64,000 nt of DNA from positions 744,001 through 808,000 of the forward strand of contig NZ_CP053108.1 in NCBI RefSeq assembly GCF_013009075.1, written 5' to 3'. Positions 53,842 through 63,943 of the stretch are shown here, piece by piece. The position numbers and the translations under genes are program-made. Position 1 is the first letter of the stretch. Each line of letters begins with the position of its first letter. The stretch is from Halomonas sp. TA22. Its GTDB lineage: Bacteria; Pseudomonadota; Gammaproteobacteria; Pseudomonadales; Halomonadaceae. Under the pieces are notes generated by a model. That model was not told the origin of the DNA and made no database searches. It saw nothing but the letters and a program-made list of their open reading frames with translations.

Positions 53842-54981
53842 ATGGAAGGATTCATCGATAGCATGGCCGGGCTAGTCGCTCGGATCAACTCAACCCTGGT
53901 TTGGCTCCCCAATTGGCTGGTAAGCGCCGTGGTGCTAGTCATCGCCGCCATGCTGACGCTGGGGCTGCACCGACTGCTGGTGCGCCTGATTCGGCGCGCA
54001 CTCGGAGTACGGCATCCGTGGCTGCTCTCCATCCTCGCCCAGACGCGAGGCCCCACACGCCAGGCATTGGTGATGGTCGGCCTCTCCATCGCGCTGCGTG
54101 TGGCACCGCTGCCGCCCCAATTGACCGAGATGATGCAGCATGCGCTGCTGGTCGCCTTCATCATCTTGGTGGGCTGGACGGCATTGACCATCGTGCGGGT
54201 CGTCTCCGCGCTCTACCTGCGCCGCTACCGGATGGATGTCGAAGACAACCTGATCGCGCGCAAGCACTATACTCAGGTGCGCATACTGCGTCAGGCGGCG
54301 ACCACACTCATCGTCATTCTCACCACGGCGCTGGCGCTAATGACGTTCGAGGCGGTACGCCCCTATGGCGTCAGCATGTTCGCCTCGGCGGGCGTTGCCG
54401 GCATCGTGGTCGGTTTCGCCGCACAGCCGGTACTGGCCAACCTGATCGCCGGAATACAGCTGGCCATCACCCAGCCGATCCGCATCGACGACGTCGTGAT
54501 CGTCGAGAACGAGTGGGGAAAGATCGAAGAGATTACCGGCACCTATGTGGTAGTGAAAATCTGGGATCTGCGCCGTCTAGTGGTGCCCCTCTCCTACTTC
54601 ATACAACAGCCGTTCCAGAACTGGACCCGTGAAGGCTCGGAACTCTTGGGGACCGCTTTCTTCTATCTGGATCATCGAACTCCATTCGACCGCCTGCGTA
54701 CCAAGCTCGAGGAGATCGTTCGCGACTCCCCGCACTGGGATGGCAAGGTAATCGTCCTGCAGGTGACGGAAGTGAAGGAGTGGACCGTCGAGGTCCGTGC
54801 CTTGGTCAGTGCGAGAAATGCGGGGACCGCCTTCGACCTGCGCTGCGAGGTGCGCGAGAAGATGCTCGCCTTCCTGCGCGATCACTGCCCCGAGGCTCTC
54901 CCCCGCCACCGCGGCGAGCTGAGCCAGCCTATGCTCTCGGACGAGGCGATCAGCCCACCTCCCCGACCAGCGTCTCCCTGA
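53842..54981 (+). CDS. MscS-family mechanosensitive ion channel
   Basis: The 379-residue protein has several N-terminal helices and the MscS core near residue 170-215: SAGVAGIVVGFAAQPVLANL, then IAGIQLAITQPIRIDDVV and the cytoplasmic VENEWGKIEEITGTYVVVKIWD. These channels open under membrane tension and release osmolytes on hypo-osmotic shock, consistent with a halophile. AAGGA precedes the ATG at 53842; the upstream extension of the frame is not conserved. Confidence 0.92.
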   Translation: MEGFIDSMAGLVARINSTLVWLPNWLVSAVVLVIAAMLTLGLHRLLVRLIRRALGVRHPWLLSILAQTRGPTRQALVMVGLSIALRVAPLPPQLTEMMQHALLVAFIILVGWTALTIVRVVSALYLRRYRMDVEDNLIARKHYTQVRILRQAATTLIVILTTALALMTFEAVRPYGVSMFASAGVAGIVVGFAAQPVLANLIAGIQLAITQPIRIDDVVIVENEWGKIEEITGTYVVVKIWDLRRLVVPLSYFIQQPFQNWTREGSELLGTAFFYLDHRTPFDRLRTKLEEIVRDSPHWDGKVIVLQVTEVKEWTVEVRALVSARNAGTAFDLRCEVREKMLAFLRDHCPEALPRHRGELSQPMLSDEAISPPPRPASP

Positions 54982-55072
54982 GGCGAGGGCGGCGGATATG
55001 AGCGAGCCTGCGACGACATTCTGTGACATGCTATACATTTCGCACGCTTACGATCCGACGCCCTGAGTGAAC

Positions 55073-56350
55073 ATGTCCACGACCGCTTCCCGAACCGACG
55101 ATAGCGACACGCTCCCCCTGTACCGCCAGCCTGGCTTCCTGGCCTTTCTCTCGGCCCGCCTGGCGGCGGTGTTCGCGATGCAGATCCAGGCGATCGTGGT
55201 GGCCTGGCAGGTCTATGACATCACCCGCGACCCCATGTCGCTGGCCTATGTCGGGCTTGCCCAGTTCCTGCCCATGCTGTTGCTGCTATTGCCGGCCGGC
55301 GATCTGGTCGACCGCTTCCCGCGCAAGCGCATCCTGCAGCTGAGCTGGGCCCTACAAGGGGTCTGCAGCGCTCTGCTGCTGTGGCTCTCGGCGGCTGGCA
55401 ACGGCGAGGTCACGCTCTACTATTTTGTGCTGGCCCTGTTCGGCTGTGCCCGCGCCTTCACCGGCCCGGCCCTGCAGAGCCTGTTGCCCAATCTGGTGCC
55501 TCGCGCGCAACTGGCCCAGGCGATTGCCCTCAACAGCTCGATCATGAAGATCGCGGTGATCGGTGGCCCCCTGCTCGGCGGTATTCTCTATGCAGTCGGG
55601 GGAAGCCTGGCCTATGCGGTCTGCCTTGGGTGCTTCGTGGTGGCGCTATTGCTGCTGCAGGGAGTGGTGGTGCGTTATACACAGCCCCTCAAGACCCTGG
55701 AGACCACCGCCTGGCGGCGCTTCACTGCCGGCATTAGCTATATGCGCTCGCAGCCGATCATCCTCGGCGCCATCTCGTTGGATCTGTTCGCGGTGCTGCT
55801 GGGCGGGGTGGTGGCGCTGCTGCCGATCTATGCTCAGGAGATACTGCATGTGGGACCGGAAGGACTGGGGGCACTGCGCAGTGCGATAGCGCTTGGCGCG
55901 CTGCTGATGAGCCTCTACCTCGGGGTGCGTGGCATCAAGCGCCATACCGGCCTGGTGATGTTCATCGCGGTGGGCGTGTTCGGCATCGCCAACCTGGTAT
56001 TTGCCTTCTCGACGCTGTTCTGGCTCTCCTTCGTTGCCATGCTGGTTGCCGGCGCCGCCGACATGATCAGCGTCTACGTGCGCATGACGCTGATCCAGCT
56101 GGCGACACCGGACGAGATGCGGGGCCGCGTGAACGCCGTCAATATGCTGTTCATCGGCTCGAGTAACGAGCTGGGCGAATTTCGAGCCGGCAGCATGGCG
56201 GCCTGGTTCGGTGTAGTGCCGGCCGCGGTGATTGGCGGGCTCGGCACCCTGGCGGTAGTCGGCGTGTGGGCGAAGGTCTTTGCCCCGCTACGCCAGGTGG
56301 ATCGCTTCGACGATGCTACCGCCACTACGCCCCGCTTGCAGGAGGCGTAA
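55073..56350 (+). CDS. EntS-like MFS exporter
   Basis: The 425-residue protein has about twelve membrane helices with MFS features LLLPAGDLVDRFPRKRILQ (motif A), ALFGCARAFTGPALQSLLPNLVP and IQLATPDEMRGRVNAVNMLF, the EntS/MFS_3 group. It probably exports a small molecule; no siderophore genes are nearby. ATG at 55073 is preferred; a GTG six bases upstream is in frame. It is convergent with the hydroxyacid dehydrogenase gene. Confidence 0.9.
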   Translation: MSTTASRTDDSDTLPLYRQPGFLAFLSARLAAVFAMQIQAIVVAWQVYDITRDPMSLAYVGLAQFLPMLLLLLPAGDLVDRFPRKRILQLSWALQGVCSALLLWLSAAGNGEVTLYYFVLALFGCARAFTGPALQSLLPNLVPRAQLAQAIALNSSIMKIAVIGGPLLGGILYAVGGSLAYAVCLGCFVVALLLLQGVVVRYTQPLKTLETTAWRRFTAGISYMRSQPIILGAISLDLFAVLLGGVVALLPIYAQEILHVGPEGLGALRSAIALGALLMSLYLGVRGIKRHTGLVMFIAVGVFGIANLVFAFSTLFWLSFVAMLVAGAADMISVYVRMTLIQLATPDEMRGRVNAVNMLFIGSSNELGEFRAGSMAAWFGVVPAAVIGGLGTLAVVGVWAKVFAPLRQVDRFDDATATTPRLQEA

Positions 56351-56362
56351 CAGCCCGCTCCT

Positions 56363-57292
56363 CTACTGCCGCTCTTCGGCTGCTGCCAGCAGGTTGTCGA
56401 AGGCATCGCCGAAATAGAGCTCATAGCTGTCCTGCTCGACATAGCCAAGGTGCGGGGTAGCGACCAGCCCCGGCAGTTCGAGCATGGGGTGCTCGAAAAG
56501 CGGCTCCTGCTCGAAGACATCGATGCCTGCCCGGCCCGGACGACCGGCACGCAGCGCCGCCTCCAGTGCACCGCTTTCGATCAGTTCGGCACGACTGGTG
56601 TTGATCAGCACCGCTTCGGGCTTCATGCACGCCAGATGCTCACCGGTGACGATGCCCTGTGTGCCCTCATTGAGGCGCAGATGCAGACTCAGCACGTCGG
56701 CGCGCTCAAACAGGTCACGCTGACTCTCCGCGGTGGCCAGCCCCGCATCACGCGCACGCTCGAGACTGCTCTCGCGCCCCCAGACCAGCACGTTCATGCC
56801 GAAGGCCTGGCCGTAGCCCGCCACCAGTTTGCCGATCTTGCCATATCCGAAGATCCCCAGGGTGCGGCCCTTGAGCCCCGTGCCCAGGGTACGCTGCCAG
56901 CGCCCCGCCTTGAGGTTCTCCACCTCTTGGGGAATATGCCGGGTCGCCGCCATCGCCAGGCCCCAAGTCAGCTCAGCGGCGGCATGCGGTGAGCCGGTGC
57001 CGACCAGAACCGTGACCCCGTGGCGCTCGCAGGCTTGCTTGTCGATATGTGCCGCCCCCCCGCCGGTCTGGCTGATCCATTTGAGATTGGGCAAGCGCAC
57101 GAGCAACTCATCGGTGATGCGGGTGCGCTCGCGGATCAGTACCAGCGCTTCGGCATCACCCAGCCGCTCGGCCAGCGCATCGAGATCGGTCAGGGTATCG
57201 TTGAATATCGTCACCTCATGTCCGTCGAGCTTGCCGTAAGCATCCAGCGTGCGAACCACATCCTGATAGTCATCGGGAATCGCGATCTTCAT
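56363..57292 (-). CDS. D-2-hydroxyacid dehydrogenase
   Basis: The 309-residue protein has the NAD-binding motif GIFGYGKIGKLVAGYGQAFG and catalytic residues in INTSRAELIE (Arg), DVFEQEPL (Glu) and ATPHLGYVEQ (His). The N-terminus KIAIPDDYQDVVRTLDAY is that of a subgroup often annotated as D-2-hydroxyacid or phosphoglycerate dehydrogenase-like, but the regulatory domain of SerA is absent. Substrate is unknown. The ATG at 57292 is preceded by AAGGA. Confidence 0.9.
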   Translation of the reverse strand: MKIAIPDDYQDVVRTLDAYGKLDGHEVTIFNDTLTDLDALAERLGDAEALVLIRERTRITDELLVRLPNLKWISQTGGGAAHIDKQACERHGVTVLVGTGSPHAAAELTWGLAMAATRHIPQEVENLKAGRWQRTLGTGLKGRTLGIFGYGKIGKLVAGYGQAFGMNVLVWGRESSLERARDAGLATAESQRDLFERADVLSLHLRLNEGTQGIVTGEHLACMKPEAVLINTSRAELIESGALEAALRAGRPGRAGIDVFEQEPLFEHPMLELPGLVATPHLGYVEQDSYELYFGDAFDNLLAAAEERQ

Positions 57293-57417
57293 TGAAGGAA
57301 TCCTTGCCAACGAAAGATAAGCCACAGAGGTTATTAGCCTGCCGCCCAATATTGCCAGATAAATCCGTCGGACATCAGCGCAAACCACGTGATAGATAAT
57401 CGTACGAATGATAGAAG

Positions 57418-57439
57418 CGGGCCACCCCAAGGTGGCCCG
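57418..57439 (-). terminator. hairpin downstream of the 59-residue membrane protein gene
   Basis: Perfect nine-base arms CGGGCCACC and GGTGGCCCG with a four-base loop lie about 27 bases after the stop on the minus strand, followed by CTTCTATCATTC. Confidence 0.6.
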
Positions 57440-57466
57440 TGCTTCAGTACGAATCAATCGATGCGT

Positions 57467-57646
57467 TCAGCGCAAGTGCATCATGAAAGCCAAGCTTCCC
57501 ACCGCCATGGCCAGGATCACGGCAATATCCACTGCCCGATTTAGCCAGCGATCGAAGGCCGCCGGGGGCGGGGCCTGCCGGCGTGGCGTGGCCCCGTGGG
57601 GCGCTGCGCGACGCATACCGCTATGGCGTGGCTTGAACGTAGGCAT
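57467..57646 (-). CDS. 59-residue small membrane protein
   Basis: The predicted product has a basic, Pro/Ala-rich N-terminal half (MPTFKPRHSGMRRAAPHGAT) and one hydrophobic helix in WLNRAVDIAVILAMAVGSLA, ending FMMHLR. Positives-inside charge, a following hairpin and position 86 bases after the BCCT gene make it plausible, but the ribosome site is weak and the family was not recognised. Confidence 0.55.
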   Translation of the reverse strand: MPTFKPRHSGMRRAAPHGATPRRQAPPPAAFDRWLNRAVDIAVILAMAVGSLAFMMHLR

Positions 57647-57732
57647 CGAGGTTTCACGGTCATTGGGTGAATAGGCTTAGGACTATCATATGTCGTCACC
57701 CTCCTGCTCGCCACGTCGCATGATCGAAGATA

Positions 57733-59364
57733 TCAAGTATCGCGGGCGTTGATACGCCGGTTGACCACATTGGGAGCGCGTCTGAAACGCTCCTCCTCGC
57801 TGAGCATTTCCGCCTCGAAGGCGTCGGCACCTACCGGTGTCTCGCCATGGCGGCGATAAAGCGCCGTCAGCATCGCCTTGCGATCGGCACGCAGCTCCTT
57901 GATCAATACGAACACCATGCCATACAGGATGAAGGTGAAGGGCAGCGCCGAGAGCACCGAGGCCGACTGCAGGCCAGTGAGACCGCCGGCCGCAATCAGC
58001 GTGAGGCAGATCGCAGCGATCAGCACGCCCCAGGTCACGCGCTTGTGAAGCGGCGGATTGATGGAGCCATTGTCGGTCATCTGCGCCACGATATAGGAGG
58101 CCGAGTCGGCGGAGGTGACCAGGAAGATGAAGATCAGGCACATGGCGATGATCGACAGTACCGGCGTGAAGGGCATCAGCGCGAACATCTCGAACAGCGC
58201 CACGGTGATGTTGGCCTCGGTGGCAGCCGCCAGGCCGACATCGCCATTGAGCTCCATATTGAGCGCCGCACCGCCGAATACGCCGATCCACAGGCAGGCC
58301 AGCAGCGGTGGCACCACCAGCACGCCAAAGACATACTCCTTGATGGTGCGGCCTCGCGAGACACGTGCCACGAAGGTACCCACGAAGGGCGACCAGGCGA
58401 TGACCCACGCCCAGTAGAAGATGGTCCATGAAGCGGCCCAGGTATTGTCGCTGTAGGGCGAGATACGCAGGCTCATGCCGATGAAATTCTGCAGATAGTC
58501 ACCCAGGCCCAGGGTGATCGTCTCGAGAATCGCCAGGGTCGGGCCGGTGATCAGTACATAGAGCATCAACCCGATGCACAGAATCATGTTGAGATTGGAG
58601 AGGCGCTTTATGCCCTTGTCCAGCCCCGACCAGGTCGAGGCCATGTAGGCGAGAAACATCACGAACAGGATGATGAATTGCCAAAGCACGCCCTCGGGTA
58701 TGCCGAATACCGCATTCAAGCCGCCATTCATCTGCAGCACACCCAGCCCCAGCGACGTAGCAACCCCCATCACCGTGGCCACAACCGCGAATACATCCAG
58801 AGCCGGCGCATAGGGCCGTGCCTTGGGGTACTTGGCAGTCACCGAGGAGAGCACCGAGGAGACCAGTCCCGCCTGCCCCTTGCGGAATTGAAAGTAAGCG
58901 ATGATCAAGCCCACCACCGAGAACGCCGCCCATTGGTGCACCCCCCAGTTGAAGAAACTGTACTGGATGGCGTAGCGCGCCGCGGCTTGCGTCTCCGCCG
59001 TGACGTCGCCATAGGGTGGCTCGATATAGTGAAACATCGGCTCGGCCATACCATAGAAGACCAGGCCGACACCGAAACCGGCGGCCAGCAACATGCTGAT
59101 CCAGGAGAAGAAGGTGTAGCTTGGCGAACTATCCTGAGGGCCCAGGCGAATCTTGCCGTACTTGCTGAAGGCCAGCACCAGCAAAAAGATCACGAAGCCG
59201 AAAACGGAGAAGAGATAGAACCAGCCGAAGAGTTCGGTAACGCGATTGAGTGCCGCTTCGGCACCTGCCCCGAAACGATCCGGAAAGGCAGCCCCAACAG
59301 CGACCAGTGCAACGATGATAAAAGCCGAAATCCTAAAAACCCGCTGCCCGTCAGTGTTGGCCAT
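57733..59364 (-). CDS. BCCT-family betaine/choline/carnitine transporter
   Basis: The 543-residue protein has twelve predicted helices with the BCCT motifs GFGVGLVFYGMAEPMFH, LGVLQMNGGLNAVFG and the signature helix FYWAWVIAWSPFVGTFVARVSRG, plus a C-terminal charged tail (from about residue 500) of the osmoregulated kind. It should import betaine, choline or a related trimethylammonium compound with sodium or protons, which suits a salt-tolerant organism. GGGAG seven bases before the ATG at 59364 fixes the start. Confidence 0.93.
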   Translation of the reverse strand: MANTDGQRVFRISAFIIVALVAVGAAFPDRFGAGAEAALNRVTELFGWFYLFSVFGFVIFLLVLAFSKYGKIRLGPQDSSPSYTFFSWISMLLAAGFGVGLVFYGMAEPMFHYIEPPYGDVTAETQAAARYAIQYSFFNWGVHQWAAFSVVGLIIAYFQFRKGQAGLVSSVLSSVTAKYPKARPYAPALDVFAVVATVMGVATSLGLGVLQMNGGLNAVFGIPEGVLWQFIILFVMFLAYMASTWSGLDKGIKRLSNLNMILCIGLMLYVLITGPTLAILETITLGLGDYLQNFIGMSLRISPYSDNTWAASWTIFYWAWVIAWSPFVGTFVARVSRGRTIKEYVFGVLVVPPLLACLWIGVFGGAALNMELNGDVGLAAATEANITVALFEMFALMPFTPVLSIIAMCLIFIFLVTSADSASYIVAQMTDNGSINPPLHKRVTWGVLIAAICLTLIAAGGLTGLQSASVLSALPFTFILYGMVFVLIKELRADRKAMLTALYRRHGETPVGADAFEAEMLSEEERFRRAPNVVNRRINARDT

Positions 59365-59459
59365 CGAATACTCCCTTATTCTGTATAGCCGCTGTATAAA
59401 TAACCTAGCCTCTAGCAGTATCATCTGCCATATCGGTTAGCAACCCACAGCACCCCATC

Positions 59460-59483
59460 ATGGGCTCATGGGCTCATGGGCTC
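59460..59483. repeat. three tandem copies of ATGGGCTC
   Basis: The eight-base unit ATGGGCTC occurs three times in a row without variation, about 100 bases upstream of the LLM oxidoreductase gene. Since eight is not a multiple of three, unit loss or gain would shift any frame through it, but no gene appears to use it. Confidence 0.7.
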
Positions 59484-59578
59484 GCCCGGGACGCCGTCCC
59501 CTCCATTTGCATTTCTTCCTCGGCGTCCCCATAACCAAGCCAATCGCAAGCATGCTACCAACCGATCATGGATATCTC

Positions 59579-60574
59579 ATGAGCCAACTCGCCACAACGC
59601 CCCTCTCCGTTCTCGATCTGGCACCGATCCGCCAGGGTGCGAGCATCGCTGACAGCTTTCAGGAGACCGTCGGCCTGGCGCGCCGGGCCGACGAGCTGGG
59701 CTTCAATCGCTACTGGCTGGCCGAGCATCACAATATCGATGGCATCGCCAGCGCCGCCACGGCAGTACTTATCGGCCATATCGCCGGGCATACCTCCCGT
59801 ATTCGCGTTGGCAGTGGCGGTATCATGTTGCCCAACCATCCACCGCTAGTGATCGCCGAACAGTTCGGCACGCTCGAGACGCTCTATCCCGGACGCGTCG
59901 ACCTGGGGCTAGGCCGTGCGCCGGGATCGGACGGCGCCACCATGGCGGCCATGCGCCGCCATCCACAGTCGGGTGTGAGCGATTTTCCCGAACAGGTCGA
60001 GGAGCTTTGGGGGTATCTGAATGAGGCGCGCCCAAACCAGCGCGTCAAGGCGGTCCCTGGACAGGGCACCCGCGTCCCGCTCTGGCTGCTGGGTTCGAGC
60101 GGCTACAGTGCGCAGCTCGCCGCCCGCCTTGGCTTGCCGTTCGCCTTCGCCGCCCAGTTCGCCCCGGGCTACCTGTTCGAGGCACTGCGACTCTATCGCG
60201 ACAACTTTCGCCCCTCCGAGGTACTCGCCAAACCCTACGCCATGGTGGGCATGCCGGTGATCGCCGCTGAGAGCGACGATCAAGCTCGCTTCCTGGCGAC
60301 TACCGCTCAGCAGAAGTTTCTCAATCTGATCCGGGGCAAGAGCACCAAGGCGCTTCCACCAGTGGAGCAGTTGGACTGGTCGCCCCAGGAGCAGGCGATG
60401 GTAGGACAGAACCTTGGCGCAGCAGTGATTGGCGGCCCCGAAACGGTCCGCCAGGGGCTTGAGGAGTTTCTAGAGCGCACCGGCGCCGATGAGCTGATGC
60501 TCAATACCGACGTCTACCACCACCAGGATCGGCTGCGCAGTTATGAGATCGTGGCCCAGGTATGGAAAGGCTAG
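59579..60574 (+). CDS. LLM-class flavin-dependent oxidoreductase (luciferase-like)
   Basis: The 331-residue protein has the luciferase-like monooxygenase pattern: [13 protein letters not shown] at the start, [37 protein letters not shown] and [13 protein letters not shown]. It belongs to the group of YhbW-type proteins with a reduced-FMN site. Substrate is unknown. The ATG at 59579 gives the family start; in-frame upstream sequence is not conserved. It overlaps the 3' end of the convergent glycosyltransferase gene by four bases. Confidence 0.9.
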   Translation: MSQLATTPLSVLDLAPIRQGASIADSFQETVGLARRADELGFNRYWLAEHHNIDGIASAATAVLIGHIAGHTSRIRVGSGGIMLPNHPPLVIAEQFGTLETLYPGRVDLGLGRAPGSDGATMAAMRRHPQSGVSDFPEQVEELWGYLNEARPNQRVKAVPGQGTRVPLWLLGSSGYSAQLAARLGLPFAFAAQFAPGYLFEALRLYRDNFRPSEVLAKPYAMVGMPVIAAESDDQARFLATTAQQKFLNLIRGKSTKALPPVEQLDWSPQEQAMVGQNLGAAVIGGPETVRQGLEEFLERTGADELMLNTDVYHHQDRLRSYEIVAQVWKG

Positions 60575-61788
60575 GAATAGGCGCTGGGGCGAGTCAGTTC
60601 GCCCCGCTTGAGGTCAAGCATGGCCGCCAACATGGCGTTGTTGACCTGTGCCAGGTCATATTTCGCCTCCGCGATATAACGTGACATCCGGCCCATCGAG
60701 CAGATGCGCTGTGGATATCTCAGCAACTCGCGAACCGCATGGGCGAGATCCTCGGCATCGCGTGCTCTTACCACTAGCCCATTGATACCATTCACCAACG
60801 GGCCGGGCTCGGCAAGGTCATCGCAGGCGATGAGCGCTCGACCACAGCCCATCGCCTCCAGCGCGATTCGCCCCGCCTTTCTACTGCTGCCAGGGAATAT
60901 CACCACCGATGCCTGCTTGATCCAGGGTAGGGGGTCACAGGCATCAAGGATCTCAACCCCTTTTTTGCCCCACAGCGCCCGCTGCTCTTTTTCAAAAGAA
61001 AAATCTTCGAGAGAACCGCCTTCAAGAGAACGATCTGCGATAGCAGCGAGCTGGAATCTGACCTGGGGAAACTGGCACTTCAGTGCCATCGCAGCGGTCG
61101 CGAAGGCGCGCACCTCTTCAAGAGAGGTCGATGAGGCCAGGCACAGGAAGGTCGTCGGCTCGAGCGACACTGGCATCATGGAAAAATGCTTGAGGTCCAC
61201 CCCGACACCATGAGTGAGATGAGTCTCCGTCATACGGCGGAAGATGCGGCTTTTCCTGAGCTCCTGAAGGTCGTCCGCGTTCTGACATATGACCAGCTGG
61301 CTCAAGCCGCCTATCACACCATACGAGGCGATTTTCAACCGGGAGGTTCGGCGAGACGCCACCGTTTTGTTCCCTGTCCGCGCCACCCCATTGACTAGAC
61401 AGTAGACGTCGGATACTCGGGAAAAGCGGGCAGCGAGGCTGGCCACTAGCGATGTTCTGAGGGAGTAGGCGAAGACCGATGCCGGCTTGAGCCGGTGAAT
61501 GAGCGCGACCAGAGGGAAGAAACGCAGCAACCGCTGTCTGGCATTTCCCATGAAAGGATCGCTATCGTAGGTCACGATACGCACGCCCTTATCCTTTAAC
61601 GTCGATAATAATTCGTTTGGTGGACTCAACATGGCCACCGATTTCCCTTGCTCTACCAAGGAGAGCATCAAGGGGCTGCAGTCGCGTATGAGTAGATTTA
61701 TCTCGTCAGCCAAGAAAAGTATATCGACATTGCATGCTTCATCCATGCTCGCATTAAGCGGAAGGATCGCTTGATTATCGTTATCCAT
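60571..61788 (-). CDS. glycosyltransferase (GT4-like)
   Basis: The 405-residue protein has the two-domain GT-B look: an N-terminal half starting [20 protein letters not shown], a C-terminal domain with [40 protein letters not shown] and [19 protein letters not shown], close to glycosyltransferase family 4 enzymes of capsule or O-antigen synthesis. It stands alone with no other polysaccharide genes, and both gene and upstream region are less GC-rich than the rest of the window, suggesting transfer. The acceptor is unknown. Confidence 0.85.
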   Translation of the reverse strand: MDNDNQAILPLNASMDEACNVDILFLADEINLLIRDCSPLMLSLVEQGKSVAMLSPPNELLSTLKDKGVRIVTYDSDPFMGNARQRLLRFFPLVALIHRLKPASVFAYSLRTSLVASLAARFSRVSDVYCLVNGVARTGNKTVASRRTSRLKIASYGVIGGLSQLVICQNADDLQELRKSRIFRRMTETHLTHGVGVDLKHFSMMPVSLEPTTFLCLASSTSLEEVRAFATAAMALKCQFPQVRFQLAAIADRSLEGGSLEDFSFEKEQRALWGKKGVEILDACDPLPWIKQASVVIFPGSSRKAGRIALEAMGCGRALIACDDLAEPGPLVNGINGLVVRARDAEDLAHAVRELLRYPQRICSMGRMSRYIAEAKYDLAQVNNAMLAAMLDLKRGELTRPSAYS

Positions 61789-62334
61789 ACGTAATCACAC
61801 CATAGCAATAACAAACCTTTCTTAAACCTCAAGAAAAGCTTGGGCCCTCTGGCACATTGCACCCCGTTGTACCGGCTGTGGGCATGCCTGCCCCACACCA
61901 CCCAAAAGCTCACATATAAGCGCGCTCTCGATTATTATTTTTTATATTAACAATATTTAATAAAGAGGAATTTGATCGAGCGTCGCACTCGACTTATCTA
62001 TTACTATCCACAAACCACATTGAAAGGCGATGACACACTCCATAAAAACACACCACGCATCAGAAAAATAATAAGCGAGGCGTCTAACTACACTAGGCGA
62101 CTCATGTTTATTTCCGCCACTTTGCTTTAGCAATTAGCATTGGCTGAGGCCTTACATTAGAACTCTCATGCATCAAACCAGTTTCTATCGATGATGCAAA
62201 GCCAAGCGTAGACCACGCCAGATCCGACGCCAGCTAATTTTTCGTCTATTGAAAGGATGTGAGACTTGCCGCAGAGGGATAGCTGGCGCACGATAGTATT
62301 TGCCTGACTTAACAATGACTAAACGAGGCTTTGC
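61789..62334. other. AT-rich intergenic region (546 bases)
   Basis: No recognisable gene. The region is clearly richer in A and T than its neighbours. A 53-codon open stretch starts at a TTG (61972) after AAGAGGA and ends with TAG at 62131-62133, but its product resembles nothing known and the spacing from the ribosome site is too short. It probably holds the promoters of the glycosyltransferase gene and of azlC. Confidence 0.6.
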
Positions 62335-63060
62335 ATGGCCCCTCGCACTACTCCAGATGCCTGGCTCGATGCCGCCGGGACACTCTCAGGCATTCGTCGC
62401 ATGGCTCCCATTTCACTGTTCGTGATTGCCTTTGGGCTAGCCTTTGGCGTTGCCGCCATGCAGCGTGGTCTCTCCGCCTTCGAAACCCTGCTGATGAGCA
62501 GCCTGGTATTTGCCGGCGCCTCGCAGTTTGCCGCCCTGGAGATGTGGGGCCCCCAGATCCCGCTCATCGCGCTGATCGCCTCGACGTTCGCCATCAATGC
62601 CCGTCATCTACTCATGGGCGCGGCCCTCTATCCCTGGCTTCGCGCCCTGCCACCTCACCAACGCTATGCCAGCACCGTACTCATGAGCGACTCCAACTGG
62701 GCCATGGCCGCCTCCGATCGCAGGCGTGGCGAGACCAATATCGGCATGCTGGTGGGAGGCGGCCTCGCGCTGTGGCTGGCCTGGATGATCGGAACGCTAT
62801 TGGGAGTGCTCTTCGGCAGTGGCATTAGCGAGCCCGAGCGTCTTGGACTCGATGTGATCATGGGCTGCTTTCTGCTCTCCATGCTGGTCGGCGGGCGCAG
62901 CGACCGCTCGATGCTGCTGCCCTGGAGCGTGGCAGGGCTTGCGGCGCTGATGGCCCTATGGTGGCTACCGCCCCATTCGCATGTCATCGTCGGAGCACTG
63001 GCAGGCGGCATCGCCGGACTCATGCTGCCAGGCAAGCGCCAGGAGAGGAGGACATCATGA
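62335..63060 (+). CDS. azlC: AzlC-type branched-chain amino acid export subunit
   Basis: The 241-residue membrane protein has the AzlC pattern SLFVIAFGLAFGVAAMQRGL, SSLVFAGASQFAALEMWG and STFAINARHLLMGAALYPWL. With AzlD it exports branched-chain amino acids or analogues such as azaleucine. It is first in a two-gene unit, its stop overlapping azlD by four bases (ATGA). No strong ribosome site is seen before the ATG, and an AzlB-type regulator is not adjacent. Confidence 0.92.
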   Translation: MAPRTTPDAWLDAAGTLSGIRRMAPISLFVIAFGLAFGVAAMQRGLSAFETLLMSSLVFAGASQFAALEMWGPQIPLIALIASTFAINARHLLMGAALYPWLRALPPHQRYASTVLMSDSNWAMAASDRRRGETNIGMLVGGGLALWLAWMIGTLLGVLFGSGISEPERLGLDVIMGCFLLSMLVGGRSDRSMLLPWSVAGLAALMALWWLPPHSHVIVGALAGGIAGLMLPGKRQERRTS

Positions 63061-63365
63061 TGCTTCCCCTCACCCCGTTGGGTGCCTTCATCGCCATCGT
63101 GACCATGGCGCTGATCACCTACCTCACCCGCGTCGGCGGCTTGCTCATCATGTCGCGCATCCCTATCGGCCCGCGTGTCGAGCGCTTCATCAACGCCATG
63201 GCCGGTTCGGTGCTGGTGGCAGTGATAGCTCCCATGGCCGTTCAAGGCGATGGTGCGGCGCGCCTGGCGCTACTGGCCACCCTCGGCACCATGCTGGCGA
63301 CACGCAAGCCGCTGGCCGCCATCAGCAGCGGTATCGTGACGGCGGCACTGGTCAGGCTATGGTAA
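63057..63365 (+). CDS. azlD: AzlD-type small membrane subunit
   Basis: The 102-residue protein has about three helices and the AzlD pattern TMALITYLTRVGGLLIM and RVERFINAMAGSVLVAVIAP. It pairs with AzlC to form the exporter. Its ATG overlaps the azlC stop, so translation is coupled. The start at 63057 matches the family; the frame is open upstream but inside azlC. Confidence 0.92.
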   Translation: MMLPLTPLGAFIAIVTMALITYLTRVGGLLIMSRIPIGPRVERFINAMAGSVLVAVIAPMAVQGDGAARLALLATLGTMLATRKPLAAISSGIVTAALVRLW

Positions 63366-63458
63366 GACCAACGCAGTGAACCTTATCTGCATCGACCCCT
63401 CAAATACTTATGACACACATTCATGCGCCGGCAATTGCTGCCGGCCGCTGGAGGCTCA

Positions 63459-63815
63459 ATGACCGACTCCCGTCGTGACAGCAATAACAACGCCGCCTGG
63501 CACGTTACCCAGCAGTGGCGCGAACGTGCGCAGCGCTCCCGGCCCAATGGCGGCATGGGAGGGCTCAGGCTGGTCATTACCTGGCTGATGTTCGGCGTGC
63601 TGATGATCGTGGGGACGCTACTGGGGCTGGTGTTTCTGCTGATCGGTTGGGCCATGCTGCCTATCCTTCGCTACCGCATGAAGAAACGCATGGAGCGCAT
63701 GAGAGCACAGCAGGCCGAGGATATCTCGGGTTTTCGGGACGGATTTGATGGCGCCTCCCCTCGCACACAGGTGCTAGAGGGCGATTACGAGGTCAAGCGA
63801 CGCGAGGTGCAGTAA
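63459..63815 (+). CDS. small membrane protein of unknown function
   Basis: The 118-residue protein has one long hydrophobic region (residues 36-68, LRLVITWLMFGVLMIVGTLL) that may form two helices, a basic segment after it (RYRMKKRMERMRAQQ) and a charged tail. GGAGGCTCA before the ATG at 63459 supports the start. The family was not recognised. It is about 90 bases after azlD and 130 before pqqA. Confidence 0.7.
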   Translation: MTDSRRDSNNNAAWHVTQQWRERAQRSRPNGGMGGLRLVITWLMFGVLMIVGTLLGLVFLLIGWAMLPILRYRMKKRMERMRAQQAEDISGFRDGFDGASPRTQVLEGDYEVKRREVQ

Positions 63816-63943
63816 CCGCCGATCACCCCCTCGCTTGACCTGAGCTGGCGCATGAACTAGGAATTAGAGAAGCCCATCGTCTCTTTGGCCCGTATCAATC
63901 GATGAGAGCCAAAGATTGCAACCAGACAGAAAGGAGAAACGCC

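Noticed and set aside
61972-62133. 53-codon frame starting at TTG after AAGAGGA
   Set aside because: Spacing to the ribosome site is too short, the sequence is AT-rich and the product matches no known family. A chance opening is more likely.
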